From: Neospora caninum Liverpool
Taxonomy: Eukaryota; Apicomplexa; Conoidasida; Eucoccidiorida; Sarcocystidae
Direction: 5' to 3'
Length of the DNA stretch: 64,000 nucleotides
NCBI RefSeq assembly: GCF_000208865.1
Contig: NC_018395.1
Span: forward strand, 5,442,839-5,506,838
The notes below the pieces were generated by a model. That model made no database searches, was not told the DNA's origin, and saw nothing but the letters and a program-made list of their open reading frames with translations. Positions 1 through 10,147 of the stretch are shown here, in pieces. A program made the position numbers and the translations under genes. Position 1 is the first letter of the stretch, and every line of letters starts with the position of its first letter.

Positions 1-26
1 CAACTCACATTCCTCTCATTTCCGAC

Positions 27-2699
27 ATGCGCTCCGTTCGTGTGACCGTTGCCCTATTTTGGGCAGTGGTTGCTGTGGTGGGGTTTTGGGCTTCTCCGGA
101 CAGTCGCATGACAGTGGCAGGTCCACAGTTCGCAGATGCGGCGACAGGGAGAGTTGTTAAATCTTTGAAACGGGCAATGAACCAGGGCTGGCGCAATGGA
201 GCACATTCCGTCTGCGCAATTCTCGGATGTGATTACGAGCAAGTCAAAGCACATCTTGCTCATCATCCTGCTTCCTTCCATTCGTTCAAAGCAGTGTGCG
301 CTCAGTTGGATGAATTTGAAGAGGAGATTACAACCTCCAAACAGAGAGAAGAGGACTTGACCCCAAACCAGAAAGAATACCGCTGGCTCCTCCTCATGAA
401 GGCAGCCGCCGTGCTTAACCACTGCCTTGGAACAAAATTCAGCGTGCCGGCGAATTTTGTTCCTCCGCACGTGAAGAGCAACGAATACGTCCCCGGCCAG
501 CGGGGGGACGGAGATGAGAAGGAAAAACTGAAGAGTCGAATGAAGGCACTGCAAGTAGTTGTCCCTCTTCCAACCGTCGACGAGATTCAGAACTACGCTT
601 CGCAGCGCCTCGCCAGCCTGCGGCAGACTCACATGGACCAAACCAAGGAACTGGAGGAAGCTCGCCATCGCAAATTCTTGCTCCTTCAGGAGGAACACGA
701 CCGCCAGACGGAACAGATGATTTCAGAACTCAAGCTCAAACAAACTGAAGAGATGGACACACTTCGTCGTGAACTGGCGGAGGAGAAGCGGCTTTTCGAC
801 CATAGCGTGAAGGTTTGGGACGCAGTGAGTCGCCTGCTCACTGACGCACACTTGGGCATCGAGGCACTTAGTGAACGGGTCCACTCTATGAGTCAACAGG
901 TGTTCAAATTGAGTTCTTTTTATGACAAGCTTCACTCGTATCAACAAGCGTCTAAGGAGAACCCTACGGGCAATGCAGCGTATTCCGCCCTCTCGTACGC
1001 TTTTCAAAGTGAAGCCGCTGTCGAGCAGGCTATGCAGCAAATTGTCGCGACCTACCAGGAAGCATCCGGCGCGGTAGCTCGCATTCAAGAGATTTTGAGT
1101 CAGGCAGAGGGTGTGACTGCGACGGCTCCACCGAGGGATGATGCCCCCTGGTTTCAGCAGCGCCAGCGAGGCTACAAAGATCGTTTGGACAGTTTCAACA
1201 ATCTCCTGACTGACCTGTCAGTGCGACTGGAAGATCTCATGCAAACTGCTGAGGAGCGAAAACTCGTGATACTGTTTTCTGGAGATGAGGTCCGCACGCA
1301 GACCCTGGCGTTGCTTCAGGAACGAACCAACGACTGGTCGGCCCGACTGGCTACACTGCGTGAACGCGCGCAAGGCATTGAAGTTGCGGCCAGCAAGTTC
1401 TTCGAGAGCAGTGCGCAGCTCGATCGGACTACGGGCGAAGTTGTGAGTGCAGTTCTGCAGAACCCTGACGCATTCATCGTTCAGGTTTCCACGTACGCAA
1501 CGGAATCTGGATCCCTTCGCTCTTCGGCGAATGTTATTGAAGAAGACTTAAAGAACCTGATCAAGGCTCTTCAAGAGATAGGAAGAGAAATGACTGGAAT
1601 GACGGAAGGCATATCTGCTGCGCAGCTGCCACCTGCCGTCCTGGAGTTCCTCGGGTTGCCTGGACTCTTCAATGCGCTCAATGTCGACATGCAGGTGAAG
1701 GCAAAAGGCCAGCAGATGATTCAACTCATCAAAGCTCGTCTAAATCAAACTGTCGAGATTTCGCGAAAGCTGGAGATGTTGAAGAATGAGGTGAAAAACA
1801 TTCGGAGTCCTGCAGCTCGTGAGCAGGCGGAATGGGCTCTCAGCGAGGTGTCGACAAAACTTCAAGACGTGTTAAGAGCTAAGGCTGAAGTCGAACTTGA
1901 GATCCAGCAGATCAATCTCCAGCTGCAGCAGGCCCAAGCCACGATTGCTCAACTCGACCAGCGGATGAATCACGAGCGCCTGGCGGCAAAGCGAGTGGCA
2001 GCCGGGAGCTCCGCCGCTGGAGGGTTGCGAGGAAACTCGCTCGCGTTTGGAGGCACCGTTGGTGGACTCGGGGGCTCTATTGACGGACTGGGAACCTCTG
2101 CCGGTTCGGTGATGGGCCTTGGAAGCTCTGTGGGTGGAGGACTCAACGCAGATTCTCGAGTTACTCTTGTGGAGTTGGAGCAGCAACGCCAGGCTGCAAA
2201 GGAAAAGCTTCAGGAACTGCGCCAGAGTCTGTCAACGAAGCAGCGTGAAGCTGTGAGCCTTGAAAACGAAGCCCGTCGACTGGAGGCAGAAGTGGGAACC
2301 AAACAACGTGAACTGACGGAAGAGCAACAAAGAATCGTGCGCACCATGACTCTGGCTCAGTCGCTAACAACTGGTGCAGCCCCAACTGCCAGTATGACCA
2401 TGGCAAGCTTGCGCGGAGGTCTTGGTATGACAGGGGGCTTGGGCGGCGGCTCTGCTGCACTCATGTCACAGGGGCTCATGGGCTCCAGAGCGACGGGTAT
2501 GTTAGGTGGAAGCATGGGTGGGCTAGGAGGAAGCATGGGTGGTCTAGGAGGCAACGTGGGTGGGCTAGGAGGAAGCATGGGTGGTCTAGGAGGCAACGTC
2601 GGAGGTCTAGGAGGAAGCATGGGTGGTCTAGGAGGCAACGTGGGAGGGCTAGGAGGAAGCAGGGGTGGGCTAGGAGGACTAAGCAGAGGTGGAATATAA
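27..2699 (+). CDS. Secreted coiled-coil protein with Gly-rich repeat tail (unrecognised family)
   Basis: An uninterrupted 890-codon frame from ATG (27) to TAA (2697-2699). The first ~22 residues form a basic start followed by a hydrophobic run (VALFWAVVAVVGFWA), a good signal peptide, which also supports this ATG. Cys-containing segments lie near residues 60-70, 90 and 132. Long heptad-like, Glu/Lys/Gln-rich coiled coils occupy about 190-260, 590-655 and 710-775. A first Gly/Ser-rich patch sits at about 661-708, between coiled coils. The C-terminus (from about residue 826) is a heptapeptide-type repeat built on GGLGG alternating with SM and NV. There is no C-terminal membrane segment or catalytic motif. 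I infer a secreted or secretory-organelle structural protein; a microneme, rhoptry, dense-granule or cyst/oocyst-wall role cannot be told from sequence. The family is not recognised. Confidence 0.85.
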   Translation: MRSVRVTVALFWAVVAVVGFWASPDSRMTVAGPQFADAATGRVVKSLKRAMNQGWRNGAHSVCAILGCDYEQVKAHLAHHPASFHSFKAVCAQLDEFEEEITTSKQREEDLTPNQKEYRWLLLMKAAAVLNHCLGTKFSVPANFVPPHVKSNEYVPGQRGDGDEKEKLKSRMKALQVVVPLPTVDEIQNYASQRLASLRQTHMDQTKELEEARHRKFLLLQEEHDRQTEQMISELKLKQTEEMDTLRRELAEEKRLFDHSVKVWDAVSRLLTDAHLGIEALSERVHSMSQQVFKLSSFYDKLHSYQQASKENPTGNAAYSALSYAFQSEAAVEQAMQQIVATYQEASGAVARIQEILSQAEGVTATAPPRDDAPWFQQRQRGYKDRLDSFNNLLTDLSVRLEDLMQTAEERKLVILFSGDEVRTQTLALLQERTNDWSARLATLRERAQGIEVAASKFFESSAQLDRTTGEVVSAVLQNPDAFIVQVSTYATESGSLRSSANVIEEDLKNLIKALQEIGREMTGMTEGISAAQLPPAVLEFLGLPGLFNALNVDMQVKAKGQQMIQLIKARLNQTVEISRKLEMLKNEVKNIRSPAAREQAEWALSEVSTKLQDVLRAKAEVELEIQQINLQLQQAQATIAQLDQRMNHERLAAKRVAAGSSAAGGLRGNSLAFGGTVGGLGGSIDGLGTSAGSVMGLGSSVGGGLNADSRVTLVELEQQRQAAKEKLQELRQSLSTKQREAVSLENEARRLEAEVGTKQRELTEEQQRIVRTMTLAQSLTTGAAPTASMTMASLRGGLGMTGGLGGGSAALMSQGLMGSRATGMLGGSMGGLGGSMGGLGGNVGGLGGSMGGLGGNVGGLGGSMGGLGGNVGGLGGSRGGLGGLSRGGI
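2500..2680 (+). repeat. In-frame 21-bp tandem repeat encoding GGLGG units
   Basis: About eight copies of a 21-bp unit encode GGLGG followed alternately by SM or NV, so the higher-order unit is 42 bp (GGLGGSMGGLGGNV). Copies are nearly identical at DNA level, including third codon positions, which suggests recent expansion. The repeat lies just before the stop codon of the secreted coiled-coil gene. Confidence 0.9.
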
Positions 2700-4294
2700 G
2701 GAGAGGCAGCTTGAAGCCTGAGTCAAGTTTGAGGAGGAATCCTGGGCGAGCAGTCTGGGAGAGGGAAGAATTGAAGATACAGCCAATTTTGTGGACTGGC
2801 GCAGTGGGAAGGGGCGATTTCGTAGGGAGAGCTGTATTGTCAGAGGCGCTGATTGACAGTATTGAAGCGGTGTTGGCGTCGGACACAGGCCCGCAGCGTG
2901 TATACAGCGCTAGTGAGGTGGGTGGTGTCCGCCTTTTCCGGTTCCGTTCATGTTTCTGGATCAGCCGATCCGACAATTTCGTCCGTATAAGTTTCAGGTG
3001 GTCCAAGCATGGGAGGGAATGTAGGTGACTGGTGAGGGGGGGGGAGCATGTGCGTGTAAAAGGCAACATGACACTCTCGAGATGGACACGTGGGCACGGA
3101 GGTGCCTTTATGGGGCACTCCTCTAAGAGTTGATTGGGATGGTAGAAAGGAACGTGACGGACGATAGTGATGGAATGGACTGTAGCTACAAAAGATCCAG
3201 TTACCGCTGCATGCTCTCACAAATACTCGCAGCGTTAACCCCGTGGAGAACAACCTAGCCAATGGCAATGGTAACGTTCTGTTGGTTGACTCCACGGGGC
3301 AAGCGTATGCCTAGAGGGGGGGGTCTGTGCTTCGGAGCCCCTGTACGCGTACGCGTAGCACGGGCAAATATGTGTGTCGAGTTTGTTGAGGATCCCCTTG
3401 TCAGGTGCATGCGTTATAAAGTTTCTGCAAAGGTGAAATGCTGATGTTATGCTTGCTCTGTCTAAGCCCCAGCAGGGGTGTGCTAGCTGTGCCAGCACGA
3501 GCACGACTGTTCTGATGGGATGAGACCGAGAAACACGGTCGTGTATAACTGTACCTGATTCCCGAAACTCAACTTTCCACGACTTAAGCCTTTTGAACCC
3601 TTTCGTACAGTAGATGAGCCGCTGCAAAAGCCTCCTGCCCGGCGAGTTTGGCACCGAATGAAGCAGGGCTACCTCGTGTTGGCGTCACGTGAAGACACGG
3701 TCGGTAGTTCGCATTCGAAAGAGAACAGATACCAGAGTAGACGTAGACAGACTTTTCGCTTGCCGCTGAGTTCTACAAGCTCGCGTGAAAGAAGATGTGT
3801 CTATCAGCGTCGACAGCAGGGAGGCCACACTCTTCCACAGCACTTCCAATGCTTAGGTGAGTTCGGCTCGATTTGTAATTACCACAATTTTCTGGTAATC
3901 AGTTGCCGCGTCGGAGGAGCTTTATTGCGAAGGAGTTGGAGTCACGAGCATCACAACAGCGTATGGAGACACAATTCGTGCGACAACAGGGTGGGGGAAA
4001 TCACAGGCAACGTTACGTTGTAGGATCGACTTTCCTGGGCTGCCCTGCGGCCTTGCTTGCAATGACGAGCGTCGTGTCTTCTGAAGTTGCGACCGACTCA
4101 ATAGGAACTTTATGACAGAATCACTGGAGAATACCAGCTGCGTTTTCTGCCGGTTACCTTTCGATTGCTTGCTTGTATGAATGCCATTGTGAACTGGTGG
4201 CCTAGTTCGTTTTGCGTCTCGTTCTCAGCTTCGATGCCTTCGCCTGTGGGTCGCTGTGGCGCCTTTCTTGACAGTCTGGACGTCTACCCTCATC
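2700..4294. other. Intergenic region between convergent genes
   Basis: The plus-strand secreted gene and the minus-strand carboxylase gene converge here, so this stretch should hold both 3' UTRs. The open frames present are short, differ in composition from the neighbouring genes and show no recognisable protein. I see no RNA gene. Confidence 0.6.
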
Positions 4295-7200
4295 TTACAT
4301 TCGGAGGATACCATATGCAGGGGTTAAAGACCCACGCGCAGCCCCGAGGGAACTTCCGTTGTTCCATGGATTTTGCAGAGTTGCGGCGAGTGCTAAGGCC
4401 AATACTCTACGTGTTTGCTGAGGTATAATAACTCCGTCATCCCATACTCGAGCAGAAGCATAGACTGCGCTGCTGTGCCGGTCATACATTCTCTCGTGTT
4501 CGGCTTGTTTCGCTCTTCTTTGTTCTTCCCATTCTTTTTCATTAAGCTCAAAACGCGGCCCCTGTGCCATTGTTGCTTCCCGGCTTTGTGTTTTCATGCT
4601 TTTGTTTTTTCTTTTCAGAGCAGCAGCCCGTTCTATATCCAGAAGAACGCTCACTGCTTGCTGGCCTCCCATGACGGCGATTTTGGCGTTCGGCCACGTG
4701 AACAGAAACCGGGGATCATATGCTCTGCCACACATCCCGTAGTTTCCCGCACCAAACGAAGCGCCAATTATTAGTGTCAGCTTTGGCAAAGGAAAACATG
4801 AAACGGCAGTAACCAACTTCGCACCATGTTTAGCAATTCCGGCACGTTCCGCCTCGCTCCCGACCATGAAGCCTGTGACGTTCTGCAGAAAGAGCAGAGG
4901 AAGATGTCTCTGTGCACAAATCTGAAGGAAGTGCGCCCCTTTGAGAGCACTCTCCGGAAGAAGGACTCCATTGTTCGCCATGACTCCGATGGGGTACCCG
5001 TTCAGATGCGCAAAGCCGCACACTAGTGTCTCCCCGTATAAAGGCTTAAACTCAGCCAGGGCAGAGCGGTCCAGCAGACAAGCCAGGATGCGCCGAATAT
5101 CTGTCGGCTGGCGAAAATTGCAAGGTGCTAGACCGTCCAGCTCTTCTGGAGGAAGGAGGGGATCGACGTTACTGGATACTGACGAAGAGCCAAGAAGAAG
5201 GGCCGCAGTGGAACCGTGTTCTGAGCACAACATATTACGCAACAGGAGGAAACAAACCCTGAAGGAACTGGCCGCCTTGACAGCAGGAGAACCCAAACAC
5301 AAATGTGGAAAGACGCAGAGACTCTCTAAAATGGGAACCGTAACTAAGGAGTTGCGCAGCGGCTGAAACGAAAAACGGCTACAAACGGGGGACTCGCAAA
5401 ATTCACCTAGGTGATGGAAGGCATGCACCTCAAGTGCTTCCTAATGAAAGAGGAAGGATTCATCTCATACAGCATCTGTTGCCGTGACCCTGATGAGCTC
5501 GCGGTTCGGCATGTTCATTTTCGAAAGAGCGATGAACGACGCAACATCGCCTACATGTTACTACAGTACTGTATCCACGGCTGATTCAAAATGGACGGGC
5601 AGATGAAGTAAATGACGCAGAGTAGCCAGTACAAGATAAAATCGGCTGTTCTTGTGGTGCCGATAAACGACTGATTTACATCTGTGAATAGTATGCAGGT
5701 GTCCTAGGTATTCCGACAAACCAGACTCACACATACTGATTGAGTAGTGACGACAAGAAAACAGTGTGTGTGCTGCGGACGACCTATCGGTCGAATGCTG
5801 CCATAAAAGCGAGTACGACAACCTACACGAAAGTTCAGCATAAGAAGTCCCGACACGTCCCTCGTCATAGGGTTCGAAACCCAATTGACGCCGGAGGTCC
5901 AGTTGATCAACTTTCAAAAGGATCATCACTCGCAGTTCGACGACACGGCGATGCAGAAATGGAGACGCGCCTTTGCATTGATTGTGAGCTGCGCCATGAT
6001 CGTGTTACAGAGACGACGTACGGCTGTTGATAAAGCTTTCGGAGCAAGATGGTCGGATTGGAAGTGAGGCGACGATGCGCCGAGTGAGGTGCAGGGCGTG
6101 GTTTTCATCTTTTGCGCAGTGGTCTGCCACTCCAGATATTCTGCAATGCACATCGGCGCCGCCGAGCTCCTCCCTTCCAACAACCTCCCCAGTAGCGGCT
6201 TTGACGAGGGGAGGCCCAGCAAGAAAAATACTTCCTCTTCCTTTCACGATAATCGCTTCGTCTGCCATGGCCGGTACATAGGCCCCTCCTGCTGTGCAGC
6301 TCCCCAGCACAACTGCGATCTGAGGAATCGCCTGGGCGGACATAGTCGCTTGATTGAAGAAGATGCGACCAAAATGTAACTTATCCGGAAAGACATCCTC
6401 CTGTCTAGACAGGTTCGCTCCTCCACTGTCCACAAGGTAAATGCAAGGCAATCGATTCTCAGCTGCAATATCCTGAGCTCGCAAGTGTTTTTTTACGGTT
6501 ATGGGAAAGTATGCGCCTCCTTTCACTGTGGGATCGTTCGCCACGATCATACATAGTCTGCCTGAAACGAGACCAAGCCCGGTCACAATACCGCCACAAG
6601 GAACTTCTTCTTGCGGGCCATACAACTCGTGACCTGCTAGTTGGGAGAGCTCGAGGAAAGGGCTGCCTGAGTCCAGCAAGCAGTGAATACGAGTCCGCAC
6701 TGGCAGTTTACCTTGAGCGAGCAGGCGCTTCTGTGCTTCTGGTCCCCCACCCGAAACAGCTATCCTTACTGCGGCGTTGAGCTCGTCGACATAGGTGGCC
6801 ATCTGGGCTTTGTTCTGTTCAAACCGGGAAGGAGAACCTACACCACGAAGCGACGGCCCATGATGACTGCCGGCTTCGTGTTTGAGCGGGTTACAGCTCG
6901 TACTGCGAATTTGTGCTTCCATTAACCGAGGTACGGAACTGAGGGGACCACTCTGGGCCTTTACGACAGGCTTTCTTGTACAGAAAGACGACGTCCTTGA
7001 CTGCGTCATGCACTCCTGCGGAGACGCCTCTGTTGCCAGTCGTTTGTTGTGTTTGTTAGTTGCTGTTCCGGTTTCGCAAGCATGCCTCCCTGCCGCCTTC
7101 CAGGGGGAACTCATCACGTTTGAACATATTCCATGGGAAGGGATAAATAGCCGACTGCAAATGGATCGCCGACATAGCTCGCCTACTGGAGTGAGGAGGC

Positions 7201-7405
7201 CGTACCATATTCTGGCAGTTCTGGCCGACTTGGCACAGCAGTCTCGAGCTGAAGAACTGCTACCTGGTGTTCTGCTGCACATATTGCATGGAAGGGAATG
7301 CGCTACCTGAAAACCACGATTCGAGAGTTGTGCTCCATTTCGAATTGCAAAGGCTGATGTGGTTTGAAACGGAATGAACGATGAGGACACATGCATCGGA
7401 TTCAT
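4295..7405 (-). CDS. MCCB: 3-methylcrotonyl-CoA carboxylase beta subunit, mitochondrial
   Basis: Two exons, 6022-7405 and 4295-5220, with an 801-bp GT-AG intron (donor GTACGT, acceptor CTCAG); the lengths join in phase to give 769 residues. This is the non-biotinylated carboxyltransferase subunit, which moves CO2 from biotin on the alpha subunit to 3-methylcrotonyl-CoA in mitochondrial leucine breakdown. Seen: [103 protein letters not shown] and a C-terminal GILRM like the FGIFRM of animal MCCB. These match MCCB rather than propionyl-CoA carboxylase. The N-terminus before the conserved domain is about 195 residues, rich in Ser/Arg/Cys and poor in acidic residues, consistent with a mitochondrial transit peptide but much longer than usual; a later ATG may be used. 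No alpha subunit lies in the window. Confidence 0.95.
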
Positions 7406-10147
7406 TGCTCTAATCGCTTGGTGCAGGTATCACTTCGGAAAAGCTTATGGATCGTGAGGTGCGAGACGGGGAAAACTGTGCTGGCCTTGACGTCGCTATT
7501 GGAGCGCTTCGATAGTTCAAAAACGAAACGAATCTGTTTCGACGTAGACGAAGGTCACTGCCCGATACGCATGTGCTCGAGTCCCTGGACACAAAACCAG
7601 CTAGCCATGTGCGTGTTTACGCTGTATAACGCTATCGTGTCGTCCAAACAGAAAGAGTGTGTTGGGCAAAGACTCAGAAAACCATTCAGTACTTTGGGCA
7701 AGCCAGTTGTCCACCTATCAAGACATATGTGACACCACCGGCAGGATAGCCTCTGAATCAGGAAAGGCGTGGATTCTCGAAAAAGCGCACAACGAACAGC
7801 TGACGGCGCACACGGAGACAGCGGTGTCCTCCGGCCAGAACCACAGACGGCGTGAAGAAAGAAAATCAGAAATTTTCACAAAGTGTGGAAACGGCCTGTG
7901 GATGCGATCAAAGTGAAACACATTCCGGAAACATTCAGTCCAAATTTCGAAGCATTTGCTTATCTGCAAAGCTGCCCTCAGAGGCGTCGCGGTGCCGTTT
8001 ATGGCTCTGCACTCCCCACAATGTAAAGGAAAAATGTAAAGCACTGACAGACTGATGTCTGAAGTGTCATAACAGGACTGCTGTGGGTCTAGGCTCAAGC
8101 ACAAGGGAAATTTGGGATGCTGAAAGCTTTGCTGCATTGGGAGCAGAGGCACGGGGAACCAAAATTCATAACAATGGGGGAGGCGTGGTAAGGGTCAATC
8201 GCGCGCTCCGCGCATAACTGCTCAACATCGTGTGGAACTCGCTAGTCTGCCAACCCTGCTAACTTGTTTCATTCTTTCCCCCTCCCGATCGACGCGACTA
8301 GCGTAGGGAACCTAGGAAACGACGGAATGATTGAACCAACAAGTGGATATGCCTCTATAAAGTGATGACTGCGACAGTCCTCTTACCAAACATACCCAGA
8401 AACAAAAATATTCAGAATCCATTACAACCAGGATACATACCAATATCGATCTCATATACTAACTTCAGGCGACTCGCAGGGATTCGCTTGCCATGGGCAG
8501 GCTGCTACATCGTCAACAGCTAACCGGTAGTGCTTTTTCCTTCTTTGTTTCTTCTCATTCCGGTTATCGCCGAGCTGGTACCACATGCGCTCGTTCGACT
8601 CGCCTTTCGCACGGTCTGTGCCACTGACGGTTCACAACTACATAAAAAAACACATCTCGGCTTTGACAGGTCTCTCTGAGTTGAACGCCTGGATACCTGC
8701 AGCTCTTGCTTAGCTCCTTGTCGCTCCCTTGCCGTGTTTCCGTGGGACTGTCTCGCTCTGCGTTTGTTCTGTCTCGAGTGTGTTTCCTTCTCTGCTTGTC
8801 ACTTGATCAGACTAAAAACAGAAGGGGAAGAGTTTTGCCCCGTTGTGGTCTTTCGCTGAGGGGAACACTAAAGCCACAAATAATCGGGTTGTTCTCCTCT
8901 TTGTGACCTGAGCTAGCCTGTAAATAGGCAGACTTGTTCTGTGCCAGCAGTGGCATCCTGCCAATGTCACCGTTTCGAGCGTGAATCCGAACTGCGCCCA
9001 GTACTTTGCTCTTCACATTTCTGTTTTCCCTATCTTTGTTTTGCAGGCTAGAGGACAGCTGGCCATTTCTGTGACACCACACCTCCTTTGGCGAACAGAT
9101 CGAAGCGAAAGCAGCGGGCGAGTGGCGGGAAAGCAATATCTGCCGCCGCGAAGGCCTATCAAACAGAGACAATATCGCGGTGACCTTGACAAGTCTTGAC
9201 AGGTTAAAAATATCACCACGCTTTCGCTTCATTGTTTGGAGCACAACCATCAAAATGAGCCTTTGTAGGAGTGTGACCACAAGAGACCCCAGCCAAAGCA
9301 GGGGAGAGGCCGCACTGGGTCTCGCGAAATCTCGGTTCGCTGTGCTTCAGTCGCACTGCTTTCCGTCGGAGTTTTTGTTTTCGCTCATGTGCTGACGCTG
9401 TACGATCCACATGAGCGGCGCATTCGTAATGGGCCCGCGTGCACAGACAACCGCACGCTTTTGCCTCTGCCCACACTCTCTCTTGAGATCCACGCCAGTT
9501 TCTTCTTCCGGAGGAAACTCAAGAACTCTAGTATTCTGGTTTCCTTCATGCGCCCCAGAAGCGCCCTCCACGAGGCTAGGATAACGCAGCACACTTGCAT
9601 TTGCATTCTTTTCTCTGTAGACGCCTCCGTTAGATTTGGCAGAGGCGATGGCAGACGACGGCGGGGTACAAGGGGATCTCTGCCGAATTTCTTCTCGACT
9701 TCCCGCCCTGAAGGAGAGTTATCGGAGAGAACCAAGCGAGCACACACCTGTGCTCTGCAGAGTTTGTGTTTTCTCGAGAAGATTCGGAAAACAGAGAAAA
9801 AGCGGCCGTACATTTTATAGTGCTAGCGTCAAACTGCTGCACACGGAGCGCCACATGTGTGTACGATCCGAGAACAGAAAAGCTGATAGAGTATACGGAG
9901 GGTGAGGCCGAGCGAACATGAGTCACCAGACGTAGAGAAAACCGTCGCCGAAGCCCATTCATACCTACACAAAGGAAAGGCATGCGTCCCTTTCCAGCTA
10001 CACACAGCGTCTGTCGGTCTTCTTTGTAATCCCGCCTTTTCCTCTTCGCCGTCACTTCCTTCGGCTCCTCTTGCCCCCCTCTGCTCTGCTCCCACAAGCT
10101 CTTTTCTATCTGCCATCAGAGTTTCCCTTTTCTGTCGTTCCCTGTCC
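7406..10147. other. Noncoding region between two minus-strand genes
   Basis: This should contain the promoter and 5' UTR of the carboxylase gene and the 3' UTR of the large coiled-coil gene. The short open frames on either strand (for example around 9.4-9.9 kb) are mutually overlapping, Ser/Arg-rich and carry no recognisable motif. An AT-rich patch at about 8385-8465 stands out from its GC-rich surroundings. Confidence 0.55.

Noticed and set aside
3330..3360. ACGCGTACGCGTAGC palindromic-looking stretch as a regulatory site
   Set aside because: It is short, common in GC-rich DNA and lies in a convergent 3' region.
4941..5366. Plus-strand open frame of 141 residues
   Set aside because: It is antisense to the well-supported second exon of the MCCB gene and has no motif.
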